Source: Actinomycetota bacterium (GTDB lineage Bacteria; Actinomycetota; Thermoleophilia; Gaiellales; Gaiellaceae). Taken from it: a stretch of DNA of 8,364 nucleotides. The first letter of the stretch is position 1, and each line of letters begins with the position of its first letter. The notes below the pieces were generated by a model that searched no databases, was not told the origin of the DNA, and saw only the letters and a program-made list of their open reading frames with translations. The position numbers and the translations under genes were made by a program. Location of the stretch: the NCBI GenBank assembly GCA_005884155.1, contig VAXD01000066.1:4107-12470 (forward strand), read 5' to 3'. This document shows, piece by piece, positions 1-6,217 of the stretch.

Positions 1-175
1 TGAAGACAGAGACCGCACCGGCGAATGCGAGCCGCGACCACGCTCGTGGAGTGGCTCCGGGGGTTGCTGTCAGGCGCTGTGAGAGACCGTCGACGAGCTC
101 GTCCCGCGGCTGTGCGCGAAAAGCCCTTAGCCGCGCTTCGAGAGTGCTGTCGGGCTTCAACCATCGCTTCCTCAT
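1..175 (-). CDS. Divergent hypothetical protein, N-terminal part (runs off left edge)
   Basis: This minus-strand frame opens with ATG at 175 and stays open for 58 codons to the window edge, so only its N-terminus is visible. A strong ribosome binding site (GAGGAG, plus positions 181-186) sits 5 nt upstream of the ATG, and an in-frame stop lies a short way further upstream, which fixes the start. The peptide begins MRKRWLKPDSTLEARLRAF and continues with a charged, helical stretch (QPRDELVDGLSQRL), then turns apolar from about residue 48 (SRLAFAGAVSVF), as if a membrane helix is beginning. I infer a short cytoplasmic head followed by a membrane anchor, with the rest probably outside the cell. 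I recall similar N-termini in Thermoleophilia hypothetical membrane proteins but cannot confirm this. The function is unknown. It is transcribed away from the polysaccharide operon and shares its control region. Confidence 0.6.
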   Translation of the reverse strand, partial: MRKRWLKPDSTLEARLRAFRAQPRDELVDGLSQRLTATPGATPRAWSRLAFAGAVSVF

Positions 176-180
176 GTCGT

Positions 181-186
181 CTCCTC
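181..186 (-). promoter_or_regulatory. Ribosome binding site of the divergent gene
   Basis: GAGGAG on the minus strand, 5 nt before the ATG at 175. It is the strongest Shine-Dalgarno match in the window and is the main reason for calling the short edge-truncated gene real. Confidence 0.6.
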
Positions 187-201
187 GGTTGTAATGCTTG
201 T

Positions 202-239
202 ACCCCTACTACCGGCGACCGAAGTCGGACCCTTACTAC
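202..239. repeat. Pair of 11-bp direct repeats (ACCCYTACTAC), possible regulator sites
   Basis: ACCCCTACTAC at 202-212 and ACCCTTACTAC at 229-239 match at 10 of 11 positions and start 27 bp apart. The right copy ends 3 bp before the -35 box at 243. Two same-orientation copies directly upstream of a promoter, in the gap between divergent genes, look like half-sites for an activator. The spacer contains a small CGAC-TTCG-GTCG hairpin on the minus strand. I do not recognise the motif as the site of a known regulator family. Confidence 0.45.
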
Positions 240-242
240 GGA

Positions 243-270
243 TTGAACCTGGCGAAACCGCTGCTACGCT
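243..270 (+). promoter_or_regulatory. Sigma70-type extended -10 promoter of the kinase-ligase-sigma operon
   Basis: The -35 box TTGAAC (243-248) is followed by a 16-bp spacer and the -10 box TACGCT (265-270). A TG one base upstream of the -10 (262-263) makes it an extended -10 element. Transcription would start near 277, giving a leader of about 63 nt to the GTG at 340. The match is to housekeeping consensus; no mapping data are available. Confidence 0.5.
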
Positions 271-328
271 GAGTGTGTTCAAGCCGTTAGCGGTGACAAC
301 AGTTTTGTGGTCCGGGGAGAACCTGCCG

Positions 329-333
329 AAGGT
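329..333 (+). promoter_or_regulatory. Ribosome binding site that decides the kinase start
   Basis: GAAGG lies about 6-7 nt upstream of the GTG at 340. The alternative in-frame GTG at 307 has no comparable purine-rich site and would leave only about 30 nt of leader behind the predicted promoter, so 340 is preferred. Confidence 0.5.
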
Positions 334-339
334 AGACGC

Positions 340-1974
340 GTGAGCGCACGAGACAACTTCATCGATCGACCTGCGACGCTTGCGCAATACCAGGCGATCC
401 TGCGACGTCGCAAGTGGATCATCATCGGCGTTCCCCTCATCGCCACGGTGATCGCGTACTTCGTGTCGGTCCGACAATCCCCGCTGTACCAGGCGAACTC
501 AACCGTGTACATCAGGACGACGAACGTCGTCAGCGCGTTCGGCGACGTCAATCCCTACCTGGGCGACCCAACTCGATTGCTCAATGATCAAAGCAAGCTG
601 GCAACGTCCCCGGAGGTTGCGTCTCGGGTCGTGAAAGCGGCGGGTGTGCCGGGCATCAGCCCCGGCGCCTTCCTCGGCGCTGCCCATGCCAGCGCCGCGA
701 CTGACGCCGACTTGCTGAACCTCTCGATTTCATACCGCAATCGTGGAGACGCTACGAAGCTCGTGAATACCTATGCCGAGGAGTTCTCGCGCTACAAGAA
801 CGAGCTCGACACGGCCAGTGTGCAGGCCGCCTTGCGAAAGGTCCAGGCCACCATCGACCGTCTCCGGGCACATAACGAGACCGGGACGAGCACCTACGAC
901 GACGCACTGTCAACGCGCAATCGGCTGCAGGCGTTCGGATCCATCGTCGCGAACAGCGCCACGGTGCAATCGCTGGCGAGCGGGGCCGCGCAGATACGTC
1001 CGCGACCGAAACGCAACGCCCTGATCGGCGCGCTCCTCGGAGCCTTCCTCGGGATCGGCCTGGCCTTCCTCTACGAGGCGCTCGATCGGCGCGTCCGGTC
1101 GGAAGAGGACATCGAGGCGGTGCTGGGGGTTGCCCTGCTCGGACGTATTCCACGGCCGACGCGGCGGCTGCGCAAGACCAACCGGCTCGTGATGCTCGCT
1201 GATCCGCAGAGCGTTCATGCGCAGACATATCGACGCCTCCGCACGAGCCTCGAGTTCGTGAACTTCGAGCGCCGGGCGCGGGTGATCATGCTGACCTCGG
1301 CGCTGCCACAGGAGGGCAAGTCGACTACCGTCGCCAACCTCGCGATCGCGCTGGCTCGCGCGGGGCGTAGCGTCGCACTCGTGGACCTCGACTTGCGGCG
1401 CCCGATCCTGCACACCTTCTTCAGGACAGGGAACAACGACGGTCTCACGGATGTCGTCGTGCACCGGACGACTCTCTCTTACGCGCTCCGCTCCATTGGC
1501 CTCCCGGCCGCGGGTCGCCTTGCGCCCTCTCCCGACAACGGCGCGCCGTTGTCGGGCTCAAACAAGAACAACGGTCACAGCGATGTCCAGTCCGTGCTCA
1601 ACCTGCTGCCTGCCGGCAGTATTCCGCCGGCCCCCGACGAGTTTCTGGAAAACGCGGGCATCGGCGGCGTCTTCGACGACCTGCGCAGCCGCTTCGACGT
1701 GATCCTGGTCGACGCGCCGCCACTCCTCGTCGTTGGTGACGTCATGGCCTTGAGCCTGAAGGTCGACGGGATCGTCGTCGTCACGAGGCTTGGCATCCAC
1801 CAGCGACAGCTCGAAGAGCTCGCGCGACAACTGCACACTTGCCGCGCCCCCGTGCTCGGGTTCATCCTCACCGGTGCACCACACGGAGACAGCTACAGCT
1901 ACGGCTACGGCTACGACATGCGCGGATACCAGACAACTCCCGAGCCCGAGCGGGCCGTCGAGCGAAGCGAATAG
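340..1974 (+). CDS. Wzz-type chain-length determinant fused to BY-family tyrosine autokinase
   Basis: This membrane protein of 544 residues controls length and export of a polysaccharide through tyrosine autophosphorylation. Residues 12-45 hold the first membrane helix after LRRRKW, followed by an extracytoplasmic Wzz-like region with a helical stretch near 155-215. The second membrane helix is at about 226-246 (NALIGALLGAFLGIGLAFLY). The cytoplasmic kinase domain has Walker A ALPQEGKSTT (321-330), Walker A' ALVDLDLRRP (346-355) and Walker B ILVDAPP (455-461). The C-terminal tyrosine cluster has Tyr at 519, 521, 523, 525 and 530. Fusion of the co-polymerase and kinase in one chain is the usual Wzc-like arrangement. 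The start at GTG 340 is chosen for its ribosome binding site; GTG 307 would add 11 residues. Residues about 384-418 form a polar, low-complexity insert that contains a 26-bp DNA palindrome. It is first in an operon, 27 nt ahead of the ligase gene. Confidence 0.9.
   Translation: MSARDNFIDRPATLAQYQAILRRRKWIIIGVPLIATVIAYFVSVRQSPLYQANSTVYIRTTNVVSAFGDVNPYLGDPTRLLNDQSKLATSPEVASRVVKAAGVPGISPGAFLGAAHASAATDADLLNLSISYRNRGDATKLVNTYAEEFSRYKNELDTASVQAALRKVQATIDRLRAHNETGTSTYDDALSTRNRLQAFGSIVANSATVQSLASGAAQIRPRPKRNALIGALLGAFLGIGLAFLYEALDRRVRSEEDIEAVLGVALLGRIPRPTRRLRKTNRLVMLADPQSVHAQTYRRLRTSLEFVNFERRARVIMLTSALPQEGKSTTVANLAIALARAGRSVALVDLDLRRPILHTFFRTGNNDGLTDVVVHRTTLSYALRSIGLPAAGRLAPSPDNGAPLSGSNKNNGHSDVQSVLNLLPAGSIPPAPDEFLENAGIGGVFDDLRSRFDVILVDAPPLLVVGDVMALSLKVDGIVVVTRLGIHQRQLEELARQLHTCRAPVLGFILTGAPHGDSYSYGYGYDMRGYQTTPEPERAVERSE
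1531..1556. repeat. Perfect 26-bp palindrome inside the kinase gene
   Basis: The left arm CCCGACAACGGCG (1531-1543) is followed at once by its exact reverse complement (1544-1556), with no spacer and no mismatch. It begins on a codon boundary and encodes residues from Pro398, reading PDNGAPLSG. It lies in the polar insert between the Walker A' and Walker B motifs. There is no T-run downstream, so it is not a normal intrinsic terminator. Confidence 0.85.
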
Positions 1975-2001
1975 CGCCGGGCTCACCCTGGCGGGTTGGC
2001 G

Positions 2002-3903
2002 ATGAACGCTGAGGCCGTACGCCCCGTCGCGGTCGCCTCCGAGGCGCGGCCAAGCCGCTGGCTCCCCTGGCTCCCGGTAGCCGCGGCATTTGTCCCCGTA
2101 TTCGGGCTGGCGGCAGCGCAGGGTGGCTACTTCCCGACGTCCTGGGGATGGGTCAGCGTCCCGCTTCTCTGGGCCGTCGCCCTGGCGCTCATCATGCGGA
2201 GTGCCATTCGACTGAACACGAGCGAGCGCCTCTTCCTCGGTTCGCTCGCGGCTCTTACGGGTTGGATCGCGCTCTCGTCGGCGTGGTCGGCCGCCCCAGC
2301 CGTAACGGTGGTGGAGCTCGAGCGCGCGCTCGTCTACGTCGCCGTCCTCACGGCGGTGTTGATGCTGTCGCGCGGACGCTTCGCGCGGTACGTGCTGGGT
2401 GCGCTCGTCGCTGCGATCTCACTGATCGCGACCTTCAGCCTCCTCACGCGGATCGTGCCCGACCGGATCGGCGTCTTCGACCGCGAGGCGGTCTATCGAC
2501 TGGCGCAGCCGATCGGCTACTGGAACGGGCTCGGGGTCTTCGCCGGCATGGGAGCGCTGCTGGCGCTCGGCTTTGCAGCACGGGCGCGCTCGGTCGCGGC
2601 GCGCGCGGCCTGTGCCGGAGTGCTCGTCGTCCTGCTGCCGACGCTCTACTTCACGTTCGGCCGGGCGGCGTGGATCGCGCTGGCGACCGGACTTCTCGTC
2701 GCCGTTGCCGTGGATCCACGGCGCTTGCAGCTCCTAGCTGTCTTGCTCGTGCTCGCACCATTGCCGAGCCTCGCCGTCGTTCTGGCGTCGCGAAAGACTG
2801 GGCTCACGCACAGCGGGACGCCGCTCCACCAAGCGGCCCATGAAGGGCACCGGCTTGCGCTGACGCTGCTGCTCTGTCTCGTCGCGAACGCGGCTCTCGC
2901 CGTTGCCTTCACCTTCGTCGAGAGACGTGTGGAGGTCAGCCGGGTCGTGCGAACTGCGTTCGGCTTCGTCGTGGCGGTCGCAGCCGCCCTCGCCTTGGCG
3001 CTCGTCTTCAGCCACTACGGCGATCCGGTGACGCTGGCAAAGCGGGGCTACACGTCCTTCACGGGACCGCCGCCCAAGCAATCGAGCAACCTGAACCAAC
3101 GCCTGCTGAGCTTCTCGGGCAACGGGCGGGCGGACCTGTGGCGGCTCGCCTGGGCCGATGCCAGAGCCCATCCGGCCCTCGGCTCGGGGGCCGGGACGTA
3201 CGAGCGGTACTTCCTCCGCAACCAGCCGGCGGACGTCAGCCTGGTGCGGGATGCGCACGGGCTCTACATCGAGACGCTTGCGGAGCTCGGGCCGGTGGGT
3301 CTCCTGCTGCTTGTCGGGCTGCTCCTGATCCCGCTGGAGAGCCTCCGCCGCTCCCGATTGCATCCCCTGGCGCCGGTCGCCGCCGGCGCGTATGTCGCCT
3401 ACATCGTCCACACGGGCGTCGACTGGGACTGGGAGCTCCCTGCCGTCACCCTGACCGGCCTCCTGTGCGGCACGTCGCTCTTGTTGATGGCGAGACGCTG
3501 GCGCCCACCCCGACCGCTGTCGGCACCCGCGCGCTTCTCGCTCGCGCTCGCCGCAGTCGTCGTCGCCGGCTTCGCGGCAATCGCCCTGCTCGGGAACGCG
3601 GCGCTGAGCCGCAGCTCAACGGCCCGCCAAGAGGGCAGGCTCGCGCGAGCTGCCTCCGATGCGCGGCGGGCGCGGGCGCTGATGCCGTGGTCGCCGCGGC
3701 CCTGGCAGGCCGAGGGGCAGGCCCAGCTTGCCGCAGGTCTGCTGCCGGAAGCCCGCCGGAGCTTCCGGAAAGCGATCGCGATCGACAACGGCGACTGGCG
3801 ACTCTGGTACGACCTCGCGCAGACAATGACGGGCGCAGCCCACCGCCGGGCGCTTCGACACGCGGTCGCTCTCTTCCCACGATCCGGGCTCCTGTCGAGA
3901 TGA
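2002..3903 (+). CDS. O-antigen ligase/polymerase-like membrane protein (Wzy/WaaL superfamily) with TPR-like tail
   Basis: This polytopic inner-membrane protein of 633 residues probably joins polyprenyl-linked repeat units or transfers finished glycan to an acceptor. Hydrophobic segments occur at about 23-40, 52-66, 77-93, 108-123, 131-148, 180-192, 204-218, 223-236, 243-262, 286-305, 318-337, 432-445, 456-470, 481-497 and 512-531. The Wzy_C-like signature spans about 375-445: GRADLW, then PALGSGAGTYE, then DAHGLYIETLAELG with conserved-looking His419. The cytoplasmic or periplasmic end (about 540-625) has two helical TPR-like units (ARAASDARRARALMPWSPRP and the QAQLAAGLLPEARRSFRKAI stretch). 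ATG 2002 is preferred over TTG 1996, although the upstream GGCGGG is only a weak binding site. Polymerase and ligase cannot be told apart from sequence alone. The stop overlaps the start of the sigma factor gene. Confidence 0.85.
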   Translation: MNAEAVRPVAVASEARPSRWLPWLPVAAAFVPVFGLAAAQGGYFPTSWGWVSVPLLWAVALALIMRSAIRLNTSERLFLGSLAALTGWIALSSAWSAAPAVTVVELERALVYVAVLTAVLMLSRGRFARYVLGALVAAISLIATFSLLTRIVPDRIGVFDREAVYRLAQPIGYWNGLGVFAGMGALLALGFAARARSVAARAACAGVLVVLLPTLYFTFGRAAWIALATGLLVAVAVDPRRLQLLAVLLVLAPLPSLAVVLASRKTGLTHSGTPLHQAAHEGHRLALTLLLCLVANAALAVAFTFVERRVEVSRVVRTAFGFVVAVAAALALALVFSHYGDPVTLAKRGYTSFTGPPPKQSSNLNQRLLSFSGNGRADLWRLAWADARAHPALGSGAGTYERYFLRNQPADVSLVRDAHGLYIETLAELGPVGLLLLVGLLLIPLESLRRSRLHPLAPVAAGAYVAYIVHTGVDWDWELPAVTLTGLLCGTSLLLMARRWRPPRPLSAPARFSLALAAVVVAGFAAIALLGNAALSRSSTARQEGRLARAASDARRARALMPWSPRPWQAEGQAQLAAGLLPEARRSFRKAIAIDNGDWRLWYDLAQTMTGAAHRRALRHAVALFPRSGLLSR

Positions 3904-4433
3904 GGCGACGAGATCCATTTGCAGATCCAGCGCCCCTCATCAGGCGCGTCTATTCGTACGTCGCCTATCGCCTCGGCGACGGCCCGGAGGCCGAAGACGT
4001 CACGAGCGACGTCTTCGAGCGAGCGATCCGCTATCGCCACACGTACGACGAGACTCGTGGCAAGCCCGTTCCTTGGCTGCTGGGAATCGCCCGCCGTTGC
4101 GTCAGCGAGGAGCTGGCCAACCGGCGGCCGGCCTCGAACGTCGACACACCCGAACAGGCATCGGACGAAGACCTGGCGGTCGAATCAGTTCGCAGGCTGA
4201 CGCTCGCTACCGGACTTGCACGGCTTGACGAGCATTCCCGGGATCTCATCGCCTTGCGCTACGGCGCAGACCTGACAGCTCGCCAGATTGCCGAGATCGT
4301 CGGTTCGAAGACGAATGCCGTTGAGGTGGCGCTGCATCGTGCGCTCGCCCGCCTGAGAGACAACCTCGGCGACGAGCTCGTCGCGGCTCCGTCCGCGGCG
4401 AAGCAGATCACGCCGCCACGCTCTGCGGATTAG
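3900..4433 (+). CDS. ECF-type RNA polymerase sigma factor
   Basis: This protein of 177 residues should direct RNA polymerase to a small set of promoters. Region 2 covers about 13-72, with PEAEDVTSDVFERAIR (29-44) and PWLLGIARR (58-66). A variable linker (about 75-100) follows, and region 4 covers about 105-156, with LDEHSRDLIALRY and the helix-turn-helix ending VEVALHRALARLRDNL. The length is typical for a two-domain ECF factor. The ATG at 3900 overlaps the ligase stop as ATGA, which suggests translational coupling. A longer in-frame reading upstream is only a shadow of the ligase. No anti-sigma factor gene follows it, unlike many ECF loci, so control may lie elsewhere, in its tail (about 160-177), or in operon transcription itself. 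Its ECF subgroup and target promoters cannot be assigned here. Confidence 0.88.
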   Translation: MRRRDPFADPAPLIRRVYSYVAYRLGDGPEAEDVTSDVFERAIRYRHTYDETRGKPVPWLLGIARRCVSEELANRRPASNVDTPEQASDEDLAVESVRRLTLATGLARLDEHSRDLIALRYGADLTARQIAEIVGSKTNAVEVALHRALARLRDNLGDELVAAPSAAKQITPPRSAD

Positions 4434-4455
4434 GCGAAGCAGCACGGAAATAGGC

Positions 4456-4484
4456 TTGCGGCGCACGAGAACGTGGCCTAAAGT
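4456..4484 (+). promoter_or_regulatory. Candidate sigma70-type promoter of the second unit
   Basis: TTGCGG (4456-4461), a 17-bp spacer and TAAAGT (4479-4484) form a plausible -35/-10 pair 23 bp after the sigma factor stop. Transcription would start near 4491, leaving a leader of about 150 nt. The -35 matches consensus at three of six positions and the -10 at four, so it may need an activator or another sigma factor. It would let the transferase gene be expressed separately from the upstream operon. Confidence 0.45.
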
Positions 4485-4502
4485 GATGTGGGCTTCTACA
4501 TC

Positions 4503-4516
4503 CCGCGATTTCGCGG
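4503..4516. repeat. Short inverted repeat in the 5' leader
   Basis: CCGCGA (4503-4508), TT, TCGCGG (4511-4516). Six-base arms with a two-base centre lie about 12 nt after the predicted transcription start. It could be an operator or a small leader hairpin. No other structure, terminator or recognised riboswitch is evident in the 4434-4639 gap, apart from a purine-rich stretch at 4520-4549. Confidence 0.3.
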
Positions 4517-4551
4517 CTAGGGAGAGGGATTGGAGTGGGAGAGCAGCGGCG

Positions 4552-4659
4552 ATGCATCGGGGCACCCTGCGTCCACGGGGGGCTTTTCTGACGGCGGAAG
4601 ACACTGCGGTCCGTCTTTGCGTTCGGACATGCCGAGCGCGTGACTGCCATGCGCTCTAA
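4552..4659 (+). other. Possible short leader ORF ahead of the transferase
   Basis: ATG at 4552 follows a good binding site (GGGAGAG, 4537-4543, 8-nt spacing) and opens a 35-codon frame ending at TAA 4657-4659. The stop falls just past both possible starts of the transferase (4640 and 4649), which themselves lack a clear binding site, so ribosomes finishing here could re-initiate there. The peptide is rich in Arg and Cys and matches nothing I know. It may equally be chance. Confidence 0.2.
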
Positions 4660-6217
4660 AACCACGACGGCGCCGAGCGCGCTCCAGGGGTCCCTGCAGG
4701 ACATCACCTCTGCCCTCAGCCCGACCACTCCCGGTCACCCGGCGGAGCTCACGACGGGGGCGGAAGCCTTGACTCACCCCGCTCCGCGCCGCGTGCGCCG
4801 TGGCTGGCTCGTGCGGCGGATGCTCTTCGCCGCGGACATGGTTGGCCTGCTCGTCGCTTTCTCGACGACGGAGCTGATCTTCCTCGGTGACGAGCCCCCG
4901 GGGGGCACCGATCTCGCCTTCCGCTGGGTGGTGTTTTTGCTTCTGCTCCCGCTCTGGGCCGTGATCGCGAAGCTCTACGGCCTCTATGACCGCGACGAAG
5001 CGCGTGCCACGCACACCACGGCAGACGAGGTAGTCAGCGTCTTCCATCTGATCACCGTCGGCCTCTGGCTCTTCTTCGCGACCTCGTGGCTCGTCGGGCT
5101 CACCCATCCGAACCAGGCGAAGCTGGCGACGTTCTGGCTCCTGGCGCTCGTCTGCGTCGCCGGACTGCGTTCGGTCGCGCGCGGGCTGGCGCGCCGCAAT
5201 CCGGCCTACGTCCAGAACGCGGTGATCGTCGGCGCGGGTGACGTCGGGCAGCTGATCGGGCGCAAGCTGCTCCACCACCCCGAGTACCGGATCAACTTGT
5301 TGGGGTTCGTCGACGCGACGCCGAAGGAGATGCGCGGCGATCTGGAGTCGACCGAACTGCTCGGGGAGCCGGACGAGATCGGCGAGATCGTCAGGCGCGC
5401 GGACGTCGACCGGGTGATCGTCGCGTTCTCGCGGGACGACCACGAGGAGATGCTCGCTCTCGTGCGCGCACTCCGGAAGGAAGACGTCCAGATCGACGTA
5501 GTTCCCCGCCTCTTCGAAGCCGTCGGCCCTGGCGCTCCGCTCCACGCGATCGAGGGGCTGCCCCTACTCGGCTTGGCTCCTGCGCGGATGTCGCGCTCGA
5601 CCCGCCTCCTGAAGCGTTCGCTCGACCTCGTCGGCGCCCTCATCTTGCTCGCGCTTTGCGCCCCTCTGATGCTTCTGATCGCGATCCTCGTCCGGCGTGA
5701 CTCTCCCGGAGGCGTCTTCTTCCGGCAGCCCCGGCTCGGCATGGATATGCGCGAGTTCACTCTCTTCAAGTTCCGGACGATGCGTGACGGCACGGACGCG
5801 GCGCCGCACCGGGAGTACCTGAAGCAGATCATGAGCGCGGCGGCGCTCCCGGGAAAGAACAACCTCTACAAGCTCGAGCGCTCGGACGCCGTCACGCGTG
5901 TCGGACGCTGGTTGCGCAGGACGAGCCTCGACGAGTTGCCGCAACTCATCAACGTTCTCAGAGGCGACATGTCGCTCGTGGGTCCGCGGCCTGCCATCGC
6001 GTACGAGCTGGAGCTGTACGAGCCGCATCACTTCGAACGATTCCTCGTTCCCGCCGGCTTGACCGGTCTGTGGCAGGTCGAGGCTCGAGCGCATTCGACG
6101 TTCCGCGAGGCGCTCGACCTCGACGTTGCGTACGCACGCAGCGCGTCTCTTGGCCTCGACCTCCGCCTTCTCCTCCGCACACCTGGGCTCATGTTTCGAA
6201 AGAAGGCGACCGGCTGA
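4640..6217 (+). CDS. Polyprenyl-phosphate sugar-1-phosphate transferase (PHPT, WcaJ/PssY type)
   Basis: This 525-residue enzyme starts glycan synthesis by moving a sugar-1-phosphate from a nucleotide sugar to undecaprenyl phosphate at the inner membrane. After a Pro/Thr-rich N-terminus come four membrane segments (about 61-81, 94-112, 132-152 and 162-178). A Rossmann-like domain follows, with VIVGAGDVGQLIG (195-207) and GFVDATP. The bacterial sugar transferase domain runs from about 322: KRSLDLVG, a Pro-broken re-entrant helix (330-351, A341-P342), RDSPGGVFFRQPRLG (353-367), FKFRTM (376-381), then TSLDELPQL (428-436) and SLVGPRP (445-451). Asp431-Glu432 match the catalytic dyad described for PglC. 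The sugar is not predictable. GTG 4640 is the longest start; ATG 4649 is nearly as likely and neither has a strong binding site. It overlaps the next gene by one base. Confidence 0.9.
   Translation: MTAMRSKTTTAPSALQGSLQDITSALSPTTPGHPAELTTGAEALTHPAPRRVRRGWLVRRMLFAADMVGLLVAFSTTELIFLGDEPPGGTDLAFRWVVFLLLLPLWAVIAKLYGLYDRDEARATHTTADEVVSVFHLITVGLWLFFATSWLVGLTHPNQAKLATFWLLALVCVAGLRSVARGLARRNPAYVQNAVIVGAGDVGQLIGRKLLHHPEYRINLLGFVDATPKEMRGDLESTELLGEPDEIGEIVRRADVDRVIVAFSRDDHEEMLALVRALRKEDVQIDVVPRLFEAVGPGAPLHAIEGLPLLGLAPARMSRSTRLLKRSLDLVGALILLALCAPLMLLIAILVRRDSPGGVFFRQPRLGMDMREFTLFKFRTMRDGTDAAPHREYLKQIMSAAALPGKNNLYKLERSDAVTRVGRWLRRTSLDELPQLINVLRGDMSLVGPRPAIAYELELYEPHHFERFLVPAGLTGLWQVEARAHSTFREALDLDVAYARSASLGLDLRLLLRTPGLMFRKKATG
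6201..6206 (+). promoter_or_regulatory. Ribosome binding site of the fusion gene
   Basis: AGAAGG ends 10 nt before ATG 6217, within the end of the transferase gene. Together with the TGATG stop/start overlap, it supports this start and coupled translation. Confidence 0.45.

Noticed and set aside
187..242. Promoter for the divergent minus-strand gene
   Set aside because: Candidate boxes such as TACAAG (minus strand, near 197-202) lack a convincing -35 partner at proper spacing, so none is called.
25..246. 73-residue plus-strand ORF in the left region
   Set aside because: It has no binding site, an odd composition (Arg/Cys/Thr-rich), and it overlaps the minus-strand gene, which has a clear ribosome binding site, as well as the promoter region.
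172..477. 101-residue minus-strand ORF over the promoter and kinase start
   Set aside because: It is antisense to the well-supported kinase N-terminus and crosses the predicted promoter; its product resembles no protein I recognise.
1886..1917. Short TACGGC-type tandem repeat near the kinase end
   Set aside because: It is explained by the alternating Tyr-Gly codons of the functional C-terminal tyrosine cluster, not an independent repeat element.
2734..3411. 225-residue minus-strand ORF
   Set aside because: Antisense shadow of the ligase, low-complexity charged composition, no domain or convincing start.
3138..3899. N-terminal extension of the sigma factor reading frame
   Set aside because: The frame is open upstream of 3900 but encodes Arg/Ala/Pro-rich shadow sequence of the ligase; sigma region 2 begins only after ATG 3900.
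4434..4455. Possible terminator after the sigma factor gene
   Set aside because: Only a weak CTGC/GCAG pairing could be drawn, with no stable stem and no T-run; there is no support for termination here.
4517..5545. 342-residue minus-strand ORF
   Set aside because: Antisense shadow of the sugar-phosphate transferase in high-GC DNA; its Arg/Glu/Asp-rich product shows no recognisable domain.
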